Assembly: GCA_035687245.1 (NCBI GenBank)
Contig: DASRYH010000005.1
Coordinates: 1-47,864, forward strand
From: DASRYH01 sp035687245
GTDB lineage: Bacteria; Actinomycetota; Coriobacteriia; Anaerosomatales; PHET01
Reading direction: 5' to 3'
Length of the DNA stretch: 47,864 bases
A program made the translations under genes and the position numbers. The notes beneath the pieces are model-generated. The model ran no database searches and was not told the origin of the DNA. It saw nothing but the letters and a program-made list of their open reading frames with translations. This document shows, piece after piece, positions 25,469 to 34,124 of the stretch (its first letter is position 1; each line of letters opens with the position of its first letter).

Positions 25469-26044
25469 ATGGACCAGGGAGGCTTCGATTTCCGAAAGCC
25501 GTCCGACCGCCGGGAGGCCCGGCGGTTCGAACCTCCTCCATGGGAGCAGGAGGCCTTCGAAGCGCTGAAACTCAAGCGCGAGGAGGCCGAGGCCAGGGAG
25601 GCCGAGCAGCTGGCTGAAGCGGTCAAAGCCGCAGAGCACGCCGTGCAGCCGGTTCCGGTAGCGCCGGCACAGCAGCCGGTTCCGGTACAGATGCCGGCGC
25701 AGGACGCCGTAGAGGACGCCACTCGGCCACAGGCCGTGGTGGCCCCGATGGACGAGCCGCCGAAGAAGGCGGAGGTCGACGAGGCCCGAATGATCGAGAT
25801 GATGGCGGGGCTTGCAGTTGAAACGCCTCGATCGCGATCGATGGCGATGTCGGTAACGCTTGGGGTCGGAGGGTTTCTGACCCTATTGGGAGTGGGCTTG
25901 TCCGTCTGGGGCGTGATGCAGACAGCGAAAGCGGAAGGGCCAGGTAGAACGCTTTCGATGATGTTGGTCGTGATGGGGCTCGCGTACGCAGCCGTCGGCG
26001 TGAGTCTTGGATACCGGGCTCTGAAAGAGCGAGGAGTGCTGTAA
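25469..26044 (+). CDS. Uncharacterised membrane protein between gyrB and gyrA
   Basis: A 191-residue protein I do not recognise. The N-terminal half is charged and likely helical or coiled-coil (EAFEALKLKREEAEAREAEQL), followed by a Pro/Val/Gln-rich low-complexity linker (about residues 58-85). The C-terminal third has two membrane helices (about residues 125-148 and 158-180) separated by a short loop, with a basic end. It sits 24 bp after gyrB, and its stop abuts the gyrA GTG with no gap, so it is co-translated with gyrase. A cytoplasmic charged domain tethered by a helical hairpin is all that can be said; no catalytic motif is visible. Confidence 0.8.
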   Translation: MDQGGFDFRKPSDRREARRFEPPPWEQEAFEALKLKREEAEAREAEQLAEAVKAAEHAVQPVPVAPAQQPVPVQMPAQDAVEDATRPQAVVAPMDEPPKKAEVDEARMIEMMAGLAVETPRSRSMAMSVTLGVGGFLTLLGVGLSVWGVMQTAKAEGPGRTLSMMLVVMGLAYAAVGVSLGYRALKERGVL

Positions 26045-28654
26045 GTGGCAGACGATAACGTGTTGGATACAAGCGGCACGACCCTGCTTCCTATCGAGAT
26101 CGAGAAGGAGCTTCGAACCTCCTTCCTTGCCTACTCGATGAGCGTCATCGTCTCGCGTGCGCTTCCCGACGTGCGCGACGGCCTCAAGCCAGTGCACCGT
26201 CGCGTGCTCTACGCGATGCACGAGTCGGGCCTAACCCCCACTCGTGCATACAAGAAGTCCGCGTGGACCGTCGGTGAAGTAATCGGTAAGTACCACCCGC
26301 ACGGCGACTCTGCGGTCTACGACACGATGGTTCGCATGGCGCAGCCGTTCGCGATGCGCGTCCCGCTCGTCGACGGCCACGGTAACTTCGGCTCGGTCGA
26401 CGGCGACTCCGCGGCCGCAATGCGCTACACAGAGGCGCGCCTCCACCGCATGGCCATGGAGCTGCTGAGGGACCTCGACAAGGAGACCGTCGACTTCGGT
26501 CCGAACTACGACGAGTCACTGCAGGAGCCGCTTGTTCTGCCGGCGCGCTACCCAAACTTGCTGGTCAACGGTTCGGCGGGTATCGCGGTCGGTATGGCCA
26601 CCAACATCCCACCGCACAACCTCGGCGAGGTAATCGATGCAACGATCAAGCTGATCGATAACCCGGAAGCGACCATCGAAGAACTTATGGAAGTCGTGCC
26701 GGGTCCCGACTTCCCGACCGGCGGCATGATCATGGGCCGCGAGGGAATCCGCAACGCCTACGAGACGGGCCGCGGCTCCCTCACGGTGCGCGGCAAGGCC
26801 CACATCGAGCAGACCTCGACGGGCCGTATGCGCATCATCATCACTGAGATTCCGTATCAGGTGAACAAGTCCAAGCTGGTCACGAAGATCGCCGACCTCG
26901 TTCGCGAGAAGAAGCTCACCGAGGTCTCCGACCTGCGCGACGAGTCCGACCGCAAGGGCATGCGCGTCGTTATCGAGCTCAAGAACAACTGCATACCCCA
27001 GGTCGTTCTCAACAAGCTGTTCAAGCACACGCCCCTGCAGACAGGCTTCGGCGTGATCATGCTCTCGCTCGTGGACGGCGTTCCGCGCACGCTCACCCTC
27101 AAGGAGATGCTGTACTACTACATCGAGCACCAGAAGGATGTCATCACCAGGCGCACCCAGTACGAGCTTCGCAAGGCCGAGGAGCGAGCACACATCCTCG
27201 AGGGCTACGTCATCGCCCTGGACAACATCGACGAGGTCATCAAGATCATCCGCGGGTCTGAGACGGACCAGGAGGCCAAAGGTAAGCTCATGGAGCGCTT
27301 TGGTCTCTCGGAGATCCAGACCGACGCGATTCTCGAGATGCGCCTGCGTCGTCTTGTCGGCCTCGAGCGGGCCAAGATTATGGAAGAGCTCGAGGAGCTT
27401 CGTAAGCGGATCGCCTGGTACAAGCAGGTGCTCGGTGACATCAGCCTCGTGCTCGGAATCATCAAAGATGAGCTCATCGAGGTTCGCGACAAGTACTCGA
27501 ACAAGCGCCGCACCGAGATTTCCGACCAGGCCAAGGACCTCGACGTCGAAGACCTCATCGCCGAAGAGGACATGGTCGTCACGATCACCAAGGCCGGCTA
27601 TGTGAAGCGCCTGCCGGTGGCCACTTACCGCCAGCAGAAGCGCGGCGGCAAGGGGCTGCAGGGAGTGAACCTGCGCGACAACGACTTCGTCGAGCACCTC
27701 TTCATCGCAAGCACCCACGACTACGTGCTCTTCTTCTCTACGCGCGGCAAGGTCTACCGCATGAAGATCCACGAGCTGCCGGTAGGCAGCCGCCATGCAC
27801 GCGGTATGGCCGTTGTGAATCTGCTGCCGTTCGAGACGACCGAGAAGATTGCAGCAGTCATCAATACAAAGCATTTCAGCGCTGACGAGTTCCTGATGTT
27901 CGCCACCTCGCACGGCATGGTGAAGAAGACGGCGATCCAGGCCTACGACCGCAGCCGTCGCGACGGGATCATCGCCATCAACCTGCGCGACGATGACGAG
28001 CTCATCTCTGTGCGCCGAGTCCTGCCGGGCCAGAAGGTAATGATGGTCTCTACAGCCGGCAAGGCGATCAAGTGGGACGAAGCTGAGGCCCGTCCGATGG
28101 GCCGCGACACCATGGGTGTCAAGGGCATGAACATCAAGACCGGCGAGCGCGTTCTGGGCATGGAGATCGCACTCGAGGGCAATGAACTGTTCGTGGTAAC
28201 CGAGCGCGGCTACGGCAAGCGCACCCCGATCGAGGACTACCCCGAGCACCACCGCGGTGGGCAGGGCGTCAAGACGATCGCGGTGACCCCGAAGAAGGGC
28301 CAGCTCGCCGGTATGAAGATCGTCGGCGGCGCACACGAGCTCATGCTTATCTCGGAAGAAGGCGTCGTCATCCGCGTGAAGGCCGACGACATCAGCAAGC
28401 TCGGTCGCTCTACCCAAGGCGTGAAGGTCATGAACGTCGGCGACGCGGATCGCGTCTCGGCAATCGCGCGAGTCTCCGGGGGCAAGAAGAAGCCGAAGAC
28501 CAAGGCGGTCATGGAGGGCCAGGGAACGCTGCTTGAGGGCAGCGAGCCGCAAGAGGCTCCCGAGATCGACGAGCTCGATCATGACATCGAGGCAGAAGAT
28601 CTCGTTGCCGAGGAGTTCGAGGACGCCGAGGACGGCGAGATCGCTGAAGACTAG
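26045..28654 (+). CDS. gyrA: DNA gyrase subunit A
   Basis: DNA cleavage and religation subunit of gyrase, 869 residues. The winged-helix active site has the catalytic Tyr in AAMRYTEARL (about residue 122). The quinolone region reads HPHGDSAVYDTMVRMAQ, with Ser and Asp at the classical positions, so no resistance substitution is evident. The C-terminal beta-pinwheel contains the GyrA-box QKRGGKG (about residue 535), which separates it from ParC. An acidic tail of about 40 residues follows. The GTG start immediately follows the stop of the preceding gene. Confidence 0.98.
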   Translation: MADDNVLDTSGTTLLPIEIEKELRTSFLAYSMSVIVSRALPDVRDGLKPVHRRVLYAMHESGLTPTRAYKKSAWTVGEVIGKYHPHGDSAVYDTMVRMAQPFAMRVPLVDGHGNFGSVDGDSAAAMRYTEARLHRMAMELLRDLDKETVDFGPNYDESLQEPLVLPARYPNLLVNGSAGIAVGMATNIPPHNLGEVIDATIKLIDNPEATIEELMEVVPGPDFPTGGMIMGREGIRNAYETGRGSLTVRGKAHIEQTSTGRMRIIITEIPYQVNKSKLVTKIADLVREKKLTEVSDLRDESDRKGMRVVIELKNNCIPQVVLNKLFKHTPLQTGFGVIMLSLVDGVPRTLTLKEMLYYYIEHQKDVITRRTQYELRKAEERAHILEGYVIALDNIDEVIKIIRGSETDQEAKGKLMERFGLSEIQTDAILEMRLRRLVGLERAKIMEELEELRKRIAWYKQVLGDISLVLGIIKDELIEVRDKYSNKRRTEISDQAKDLDVEDLIAEEDMVVTITKAGYVKRLPVATYRQQKRGGKGLQGVNLRDNDFVEHLFIASTHDYVLFFSTRGKVYRMKIHELPVGSRHARGMAVVNLLPFETTEKIAAVINTKHFSADEFLMFATSHGMVKKTAIQAYDRSRRDGIIAINLRDDDELISVRRVLPGQKVMMVSTAGKAIKWDEAEARPMGRDTMGVKGMNIKTGERVLGMEIALEGNELFVVTERGYGKRTPIEDYPEHHRGGQGVKTIAVTPKKGQLAGMKIVGGAHELMLISEEGVVIRVKADDISKLGRSTQGVKVMNVGDADRVSAIARVSGGKKKPKTKAVMEGQGTLLEGSEPQEAPEIDELDHDIEAEDLVAEEFEDAEDGEIAED

Positions 28655-29360
28655 CCCCACCGGTTCTGACAGAGTCGACGCCGTCGAGGTCGTGCTATTC
28701 GACCTCGACGGCACGCTTATCGATACGCTCGGTCTGATACTGGCGTCGATGCGATACACGACAGAGCAGGCCTTCGGCGATGCACTGCCCGACGATGTGC
28801 TGATGCACAATGTCGGCGTGCCGTTGATAGTCCAGCTCCGCGAGTTCGCTGACTACAAAGGGGTTGGGTCCGAGGTTGCCGATGAGATGCTCGGGGTCTA
28901 CCGCGAGCACAACGCGCGCGTTCACGACCAGCTAGTCGAGGAGTTCCCGGGCGTCGAATCGTCACTCCAGCGGATTATGGCTTCCGGCCGGCGTCTGGGC
29001 GTTGTCACTTCGAAGGCACGCGTCGTGGCGATGCAGGGGCTCGAGCGCTTCAGCCTCGAGCGTTTCTTCGACACCATCGTCACCTTCGACGATGTCCCGG
29101 TACACAAGCCCGATCCGCATCCGCTGCTCTTCGCGGCAGAGAACCTTGGCGTCGATATCGGCAGATGCGCGTATGTGGGGGACAGCCAGCACGACATGAC
29201 CGCGGCCGTCGCGGCGGGGTGCGTGTCGGTTGCGGCTGTCTGGGGAGTCGCAACTGCGGAGCGATTGCTCGCTCAAGGACCCGATTACATCGCGGAGAGC
29301 ATGGATGAAGTCGCTCGCATCTTCGAAGGCGACAGCGAGATCTATCGAGTGGGAAGTTAA
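28602..29360 (+). CDS. HAD-family hydrolase (phosphoglycolate phosphatase/PpaX-like)
   Basis: Haloacid-dehalogenase phosphatase, subclass with a helical cap. Seen: motif I VVLFDLDGTLIDT with the nucleophile Asp, motif II VVTSKA, motif III Lys in HKPDPHPLLFA, and motif IV VGDSQHDMTAAVAAG. The start is uncertain. The full first strand needs residues encoded from about 28660, so I chose the TTG at 28602, which overlaps the gyrA end by 53 bp; a GTG at 28692 (MLFDLDGT) would trim that strand. The substrate could be phosphoglycolate, pyrophosphate or a sugar phosphate, and the sequence does not decide. Confidence 0.85.
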   Translation, partial: SLPRSSRTPRTARSLKTSPTGSDRVDAVEVVLFDLDGTLIDTLGLILASMRYTTEQAFGDALPDDVLMHNVGVPLIVQLREFADYKGVGSEVADEMLGVYREHNARVHDQLVEEFPGVESSLQRIMASGRRLGVVTSKARVVAMQGLERFSLERFFDTIVTFDDVPVHKPDPHPLLFAAENLGVDIGRCAYVGDSQHDMTAAVAAGCVSVAAVWGVATAERLLAQGPDYIAESMDEVARIFEGDSEIYRVGS

Positions 29361-29374
29361 CACTCCGAGTTCGA

Positions 29375-29402
29375 TTGATTGTGCAAGAATGGATTGTTAT
29401 AT
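29375..29402 (+). promoter_or_regulatory. Candidate promoter of the exporter operon
   Basis: TTGATT (29375-29380), a 16-bp spacer and TTATAT (29397-29402), just before the strong AGGAGG at 29418 and the GTG at 29427. Confidence 0.5.
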
Positions 29403-29426
29403 CGAGGGGCGGCTCTAGGAGGAGCG

Positions 29427-30902
29427 GTGTCAAAGAAGACTCGCATTATTGCAGCGGTCGTTGCGATCGTAGTGGTGGGCGCGGTAGTCGCGTTCTTCGC
29501 TCTTAAGAGCCAAGGCTCAGGTCCGCAGATCGACACTGCGAAGGCTGCCGAGAAAGAGCTCTCGGTGACCGTGACTGCGTCGGGCAAGGTTGAGGCGGGC
29601 GTTCAGGCCGACGTCTACCCAGCGACGCAAGGCATCATCGATGACGTGCTCGTCAGCGACGGGGAGACCGTGACAGCGGGCACCACGCTCGCCACTCTCG
29701 ATACCGATCCGCTCGAGCTGCAGGTTGCCCAGGCTCGTGCCGGTCTCTCTTCGGCAAAGGCGCAGCTGTCGGCCGTCGACCAGCAGAAGACCACGTCTGC
29801 GGACAAGACCGCGGCCAAGGCCAACGTCGACGCCACGCACCGCGCGTACCTCTCCGCCAAGGCGCAGTACGACTCTATCGGCGGCAAGGCACCCACTAGC
29901 ACGCAGGTCGCCGCCGCGGAGGCGGGAACGAACGCCGCCAAGAGCGCGTACAACAACGCGAAGAGCGCCTACGACCTCTACGTGGCATCTTCCCCGAACC
30001 CCTCGATCGACCCGACGGCGACCGCCTTGGGCGCTGCGAAGGACGCCGCTTATGCGGCCTATCTCGGCGCCCAGTCGACCGAAGAGACCCTCAAGTCCAC
30101 CGACCTCAGCTCAGCGCGCATCCAGGCGAAGGCTGGCGTTTCGCAGGCATACGCTGCATGGAAGGGTGCCGAGGCTGCCTACAAGAAGGCGAAGTCCTCG
30201 AGCGTCTCGCAGCAGAAGGCGGCGGCACGGGCGGGCGTCCGTTCGGCAGCAGAAGCGCTCGCACTCGCTCAGAAGAACCTCGACGACGCGAGCCTCGTCG
30301 CTCCCGTCGATGGAGTCGTGATCTTCAACAGCAGCTCTGCGGCCGCGCTGGCCGGGGGCGGCTCGAGCTCCAAGCTCGGCGAGGGCACTGCGGTCACTCC
30401 GGGCTCCGCGCCCTTCAGTGTCGTGGATCTCGACGCGCTCAAGTTCACCGCGGAGGTCGACGAAGCAGACGTGGACCGAGTGAAGGTCGGCATGAACGTC
30501 GACATCACCCTCGATGCCTTCCCGGGCGAGACCTTCGCGTCGCGGGTCGTGCGCGTGAACCCGGTCGCCCAGACCACCGCTACCGGCGGAACGGTTTTCG
30601 AGGTCGAGATAGTCCTCGACGCCACCGGCAAGGACGTGCTCATCGGCATGAAGGGCGACGCGACGATCAAGGTCAGCTCTCGCAAGGGTGCGATCACCGT
30701 TCCGGTCGAGGCGCTGTTCAGCGAAGGCGGCACCGACTATGTATACGTCGTCGAGACCAACAAACTGAAGAAGACCGAGATCACCGTTGGAGCCACGACC
30801 GATACCGAGGTCGAGGTTCTGAGCGGTCTCGAGCCCGGCCAGGTCGTCGCACTCTCGGGCTCTACGCAGTACACGGACGGCATGTCCGTTCGCACGAAGT
30901 AG
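29427..30902 (+). CDS. HlyD/MacA-type membrane fusion (periplasmic adaptor) protein
   Basis: Adaptor subunit of a MacAB-like ABC exporter, 491 residues. The GTG start has a perfect AGGAGG 4 nt upstream and gives an N-terminal membrane helix (IIAAVVAIVVVGAVVAFFAL, residues 6-25). Then come the first half of the biotinyl-lipoyl domain (GKVEAGVQADVYPATQGIIDDVLVSDGETV), a long Ala-rich coiled coil (about residues 95-280), the second lipoyl half (VAPVDGVVIF), and beta-barrel and membrane-proximal domains. The coiled coil is interrupted by Pro/Ser segments. The two genes after it encode the ATPase and permease, so the three form one system. The exported substrate is unknown. Confidence 0.9.
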   Translation: MSKKTRIIAAVVAIVVVGAVVAFFALKSQGSGPQIDTAKAAEKELSVTVTASGKVEAGVQADVYPATQGIIDDVLVSDGETVTAGTTLATLDTDPLELQVAQARAGLSSAKAQLSAVDQQKTTSADKTAAKANVDATHRAYLSAKAQYDSIGGKAPTSTQVAAAEAGTNAAKSAYNNAKSAYDLYVASSPNPSIDPTATALGAAKDAAYAAYLGAQSTEETLKSTDLSSARIQAKAGVSQAYAAWKGAEAAYKKAKSSSVSQQKAAARAGVRSAAEALALAQKNLDDASLVAPVDGVVIFNSSSAAALAGGGSSSKLGEGTAVTPGSAPFSVVDLDALKFTAEVDEADVDRVKVGMNVDITLDAFPGETFASRVVRVNPVAQTTATGGTVFEVEIVLDATGKDVLIGMKGDATIKVSSRKGAITVPVEALFSEGGTDYVYVVETNKLKKTEITVGATTDTEVEVLSGLEPGQVVALSGSTQYTDGMSVRTK

Positions 30903-30908
30903 CTGCTT

Positions 30909-31706
30909 ATGACCCAAGAGGCGCGCCCGACAGGCACCGGCGCAGACGCGGGCCGCGATAGTCGGGTGGTCCTCGAAGCCATCGATGTCGTCAAGACCTA
31001 CTACCTCGACGAGGTAGAGGTCAGGGCGCTGTGCGGCGTAACGATGCAGGTCCGTGAAGGCGAGATGCTCGCCATCATGGGCCCATCGGGCTCGGGCAAA
31101 TCGACACTCATGCACCTCATCGGCCTGTTGGATCGTCCGACCGAAGGCACTATCACGGTTGAGGGCGACGATGTGTCCGAGATGGAGCAAAACGACCTCG
31201 CCGCCGTTCGCAACAAGCGAATCGGCTTCGTCTTCCAAGCCTTCAACCTGCTGTCGCGTACCAGTGCCGCGGCCAACGTCGAACTGCCGCTCATCTACGC
31301 AGGAGTGCCCGCTGCGGAGCGAGTGCGGCGAGCGCGCGAGGCCTTGGAGCGCGTAGGACTCGGTGAGCGGCTTGGCCATATGCCAAACCAGCTCTCGGGT
31401 GGACAGCAGCAGCGCGTGGCGATCGCCCGCGCGCTCGTCACCGAACCCAGCATCGTCTTGGCCGACGAGCCGACCGGCAACCTCGACTCACGCAGCGGCG
31501 TCGAGGTCATGGCGTTTCTGCAAGAGCTCAACACCCACGGCATCACCATCGTTCTTGTCACGCATGATTTGAATGTTGCGCGTCACGCGCAGCGCGTCGT
31601 AGAGATCAAGGACGGTCGCGTGGTCGCGGACTGGGAAGTTGAAGATCGCATCGATGCAGCGGCGGAACTCGAGGCCTTTCGGCGTGAGAACGGGGGCGCG
31701 TCGTGA
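30909..31706 (+). CDS. MacB/LolD-type ABC transporter ATP-binding protein
   Basis: ATPase of a type VII (MacB-like) ABC exporter, 265 residues. Walker A GPSGSGKST (about residues 59-67), Q-loop FVFQAFNLL, signature LSGGQQQRVAIARAL, Walker B IVLADEPTGNLD and the H-loop VTHD are all intact. An N-terminal extension of about 20 residues (TQEARPTGTGADAG) looks disordered. It follows the HlyD gene by 6 bp, and its stop overlaps the permease start as GTGA, so the three genes are tightly coupled. Confidence 0.95.
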   Translation: MTQEARPTGTGADAGRDSRVVLEAIDVVKTYYLDEVEVRALCGVTMQVREGEMLAIMGPSGSGKSTLMHLIGLLDRPTEGTITVEGDDVSEMEQNDLAAVRNKRIGFVFQAFNLLSRTSAAANVELPLIYAGVPAAERVRRAREALERVGLGERLGHMPNQLSGGQQQRVAIARALVTEPSIVLADEPTGNLDSRSGVEVMAFLQELNTHGITIVLVTHDLNVARHAQRVVEIKDGRVVADWEVEDRIDAAAELEAFRRENGGAS

Positions 31707-32905
31707 ACCTCGTCGAGAGCTTCCGCATCGCGCTCAAGGCACTGACGTCTAACAAGGTCAGAGCCTCGCTCACGATGCTTGGCGTGATCATCGGCGTTGC
31801 CGCAGTTATCCTGCTCGTGGCAATCGGCTCCGGCGTCCAGCAAGAGATCACTGGACAGATTGAGGGCTTGGGCTCCAACCTGCTCTTTGCCTTTCCGGGC
31901 GACTACTCGAGCGGGGGAGGCGGAAGCGGCGCCGGCGGGCCGGGCGCGAGTCTCAACAAACGCTTCACCAACGACGACGCCACTCTGCTTCAGCGCCGGT
32001 TGGGCTCAGACGCCATCGTGGTTCCGGTTGTGCAGGGGGCCGTGACGCTCAAGGTGGGCAACCGCCAGCAGAAGGCGACGCTGGCGGCCGCCAACGAAGA
32101 GGGCGATCAGGTATTCAATGCCGACTACGTGGTGGGCCGCCACTACAACCGCAGCGAGTATGCGACAGCGGCTCGGGTGTTGATGCTGGGCGCCACGCCG
32201 TCCAAGGAGCTCTTCCCCGGCCAGAACCCGGTGGGCCGGACGGTCAACGTTGATGGCGAGCGTTTTACGGTTATCGGACAGCTGGCTGAGCAGGGCGGCA
32301 CGCTCTCGGGAGACTCCGACAACCAGGTCTACATGCCTACGACGACCGCACAGCGTCTTCTGGGCACCAAGGAACTTTCCACCATCATCATGAAAGCCAA
32401 TGACCCCGAGCGGATCGATCAGGTCAAAGCGCGCGTAGAGCAGACGCTGAGGCCGCGATTCGGCTCGGACTTCACCGTGTTCACACAGGAGCAGACGCTC
32501 GGAATCCTCTCCTCACTGCTTGGGACGCTCACGGTGATGCTTGCGGGTATCGCCGGCATCTCACTGCTCGTAGGCGGCATTGGCATCATGAACATCATGC
32601 TCGTGAGCGTGAGTGAGCGTACCCGCGAGATCGGCATCCGCAAGGCCGTCGGCGCGCGGACCTACGACATCCTGAGCCAGTTCGTCATCGAGGCGGTTGT
32701 GCTCTCTGTTGCCGGCGGCGTGATAGGCATAGCGATCGGCTGGCTGGGCGCGGCAGGCCTCACGAAGTGGGTGCCCACCGAAGTCACGTGGTGGGCGGTG
32801 GCGCTTGCGTTCACCTTCAGCGCCGCCGTTGGCATCTTCTTCGGCGTCTACCCCGCCTGGAAGGCTTCACGCCTCGACCCCATCGAGGCCCTGCGCTACG
32901 AGTAG
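31703..32905 (+). CDS. MacB-type ABC transporter permease
   Basis: Permease of a MacB/FtsX-type transporter, which couples ATP use in the cytoplasm to movement of an extracytoplasmic domain. The 400-residue protein has an N-terminal membrane helix (about residues 19-42), a large extracellular MacB_PCD-type domain (about residues 45-270) with a Gly/Ser-rich insert near residue 70, then three membrane helices (about residues 275-300, 325-355 and 365-390). The end is typical (PAWKASRLDPIEALRYE). GTG start overlapping the ATPase stop. Peptide, antibiotic or lipid export is possible; specificity is not visible. Confidence 0.93.
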   Translation: MNLVESFRIALKALTSNKVRASLTMLGVIIGVAAVILLVAIGSGVQQEITGQIEGLGSNLLFAFPGDYSSGGGGSGAGGPGASLNKRFTNDDATLLQRRLGSDAIVVPVVQGAVTLKVGNRQQKATLAAANEEGDQVFNADYVVGRHYNRSEYATAARVLMLGATPSKELFPGQNPVGRTVNVDGERFTVIGQLAEQGGTLSGDSDNQVYMPTTTAQRLLGTKELSTIIMKANDPERIDQVKARVEQTLRPRFGSDFTVFTQEQTLGILSSLLGTLTVMLAGIAGISLLVGGIGIMNIMLVSVSERTREIGIRKAVGARTYDILSQFVIEAVVLSVAGGVIGIAIGWLGAAGLTKWVPTEVTWWAVALAFTFSAAVGIFFGVYPAWKASRLDPIEALRYE

Positions 32906-32944
32906 TGGAGGGTCTCGCTTCGGGGCGCGCCGAGCCGCTACCCC

Positions 32945-33433
32945 TTACTCCTGGAAGTCCTCGGGGTCGACGTTTTCGAGGAAGCGGCGGAACTCCTCGA
33001 TCTCCGCATCCTCGTCGACAGCGACATCGTGCATCGCTGCGGACTCGAGCACGTCTTCGGCAACGTAGAGCGGGGCGCCGGTGCGGACTGCCAGCGCGAT
33101 CGAGTCGCTTGGGCGCGCATCCACTATCCGAGTCCGCTCCTCGCCGCGCAGCACGAGGGCCGCGAAGAAGGTGCCGTCCTCGACTCGGGTGATCTCGACG
33201 CGCTCGACGTAGCTGTCGAGGGCTTCGAGCGTGTCGATGAACAGGTCGTGCGTCATAGGGCGAGGAGTCTCGATGCCTTCGATCGCGAGCAGGATCGCGG
33301 TGGCCTCTGGGTGGCCTATCCAGATAGGGAGAAGGCGGTCGGAGTTCGGCTGGTCCTCGAGGGGCTTGAGGATGATGACCGGCTGGTTGGTTCGCGGGTC
33401 GACGGCCAAGCTCGCTATGCGTACCTGCACCAT
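32945..33433 (-). CDS. DUF151 bifunctional nuclease-family protein
   Basis: A 162-residue protein of the bifunctional nuclease (BFN/DUF151) family, members of which degrade DNA and RNA or act in stress responses. Conserved blocks: LPIWIGHPEATAILLAIEG (about residues 36-54), RPMTHDLF, and ARPSDSIALAVRTGAPLYVAEDVLE (about residues 106-130), then an acidic tail ending NVDPEDFQE. The ATG at 33433 has GGAGGTG 7 nt upstream; the frame upstream of it is a shadow of the divergent gene. Nuclease activity is known for some family members only. Confidence 0.92.
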   Translation of the reverse strand: MVQVRIASLAVDPRTNQPVIILKPLEDQPNSDRLLPIWIGHPEATAILLAIEGIETPRPMTHDLFIDTLEALDSYVERVEITRVEDGTFFAALVLRGEERTRIVDARPSDSIALAVRTGAPLYVAEDVLESAAMHDVAVDEDAEIEEFRRFLENVDPEDFQE

Positions 33434-33532
33434 CTTGCGCACCTCCTCCAAGCCACACCTCGCCGAAAGGGCCTCGGGTAGTCTGTACCCTGGGTGCAAC
33501 ATCATACGCCGATGCGAGAGGGGGGCGACCGG

Positions 33533-33928
33533 ATGCGAATCGAGGTCCAGACACAGCGCCGCGAGCAGCTCGTCGACGTGACTTCCGCCGTGGCCGACAT
33601 TGTGGCCGCAGCAGGCGTAGGTAGCGGCGCCGTGCTGGTCTACTGCCCGCACACGACCGCCGCAGTCACCATCAACGAGAATGCCGATCCCGAAGTCACG
33701 CGCGACCTCATCGACGGGCTCTCCCGCATCGCCCCGCGAGACGCTGGATGGCGGCATGTCGAGGGCAACAGCGACGGGCATCTGAAGACGTCACTCGTTG
33801 GGCCTAGCGTGCTCGTGCCCCTGGAGAACGGACGCCTGGCGCTCGGGACGTGGCAGGGAGTCTACCTGTGCGAGTTCGACGGCCCCCGCCGTCGCGGCCT
33901 CGTCATCACGGTGTTGCCGGGACAGTAG
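33533..33928 (+). CDS. YjbQ/UPF0047 family protein
   Basis: A 131-residue protein of the YjbQ (UPF0047) family, a beta-rich fold forming trimers; a thiamin-phosphate-synthase-like activity has been reported for some members, but the physiological role is unsettled. The signature HTTAAVTINENADPEVTRDL (about residues 39-58) and the end with DGHLKTSLVG...GTWQGVYLCEFDGPRRRG are complete. The ATG at 33533 follows a G-rich ribosome site (GAGAGGGGGG). Divergent from the DUF151 gene with a 99-bp shared upstream region. Confidence 0.9.
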   Translation: MRIEVQTQRREQLVDVTSAVADIVAAAGVGSGAVLVYCPHTTAAVTINENADPEVTRDLIDGLSRIAPRDAGWRHVEGNSDGHLKTSLVGPSVLVPLENGRLALGTWQGVYLCEFDGPRRRGLVITVLPGQ

Positions 33929-33938
33929 GCCGAGCGTG

Positions 33939-33967
33939 TTGACGCGCCCAAATGGGCGCGGTATCGT
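33939..33967 (+). promoter_or_regulatory. tRNA-Ile promoter with palindromic spacer
   Basis: TTGACG (33939-33944), a 17-bp spacer and TATCGT (33962-33967), 22 bp before the tRNA. The spacer is nearly filled by an inverted repeat CGCGCCC-AAAT-GGGCGCG (33943-33960), which could be an operator or could end transcription from the preceding gene. Confidence 0.65.
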
Positions 33968-33989
33968 GTCCAAGCGTTTCGCCTGATAA

Positions 33990-34066
33990 GGGCCCGTAGC
34001 TCAGTTGGTTAGAGCGCACGGCTGATAACCGTGAGGTCGATGGTTCGAATCCATCCGGGCCCACCA
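33990..34066 (+). tRNA. tRNA-Ile (anticodon GAT)
   Basis: 77 nt, cloverleaf visible. The acceptor stem GGGCCCG pairs with CGGGCCC (34056-34062), with the D-arm AGCTCAGTTGGTTAGAGC, the anticodon loop CTGATAA giving GAT, the T-arm GGTTCGAATCC and an encoded CCA (34064-34066). It is a single gene, not inside an rRNA operon in this window. Confidence 0.97.
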
Positions 34067-34095
34067 TCATCATCAATAGACGCCTTCGCGAGTAG

Positions 34096-34117
34096 ACGCC
34101 GCGGGGGCGTTTATGTT
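34096..34117 (+). terminator. Weak terminator after tRNA-Ile
   Basis: Short stem ACGCC-GCGGG-GGCGT (34096-34110) followed by TTATGTT, 30 bp after the tRNA end. It is weak, but it is the only candidate before the convergent gene. Confidence 0.5.
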
Positions 34118-34124
34118 TGTGCGG

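Noticed and set aside
26516..28810. 764-codon open frame antisense to gyrA
   Set aside because: Mirror of the biased third positions of gyrA; rich in Asp/Leu/Val/His without domains, and crosses into the HAD gene.
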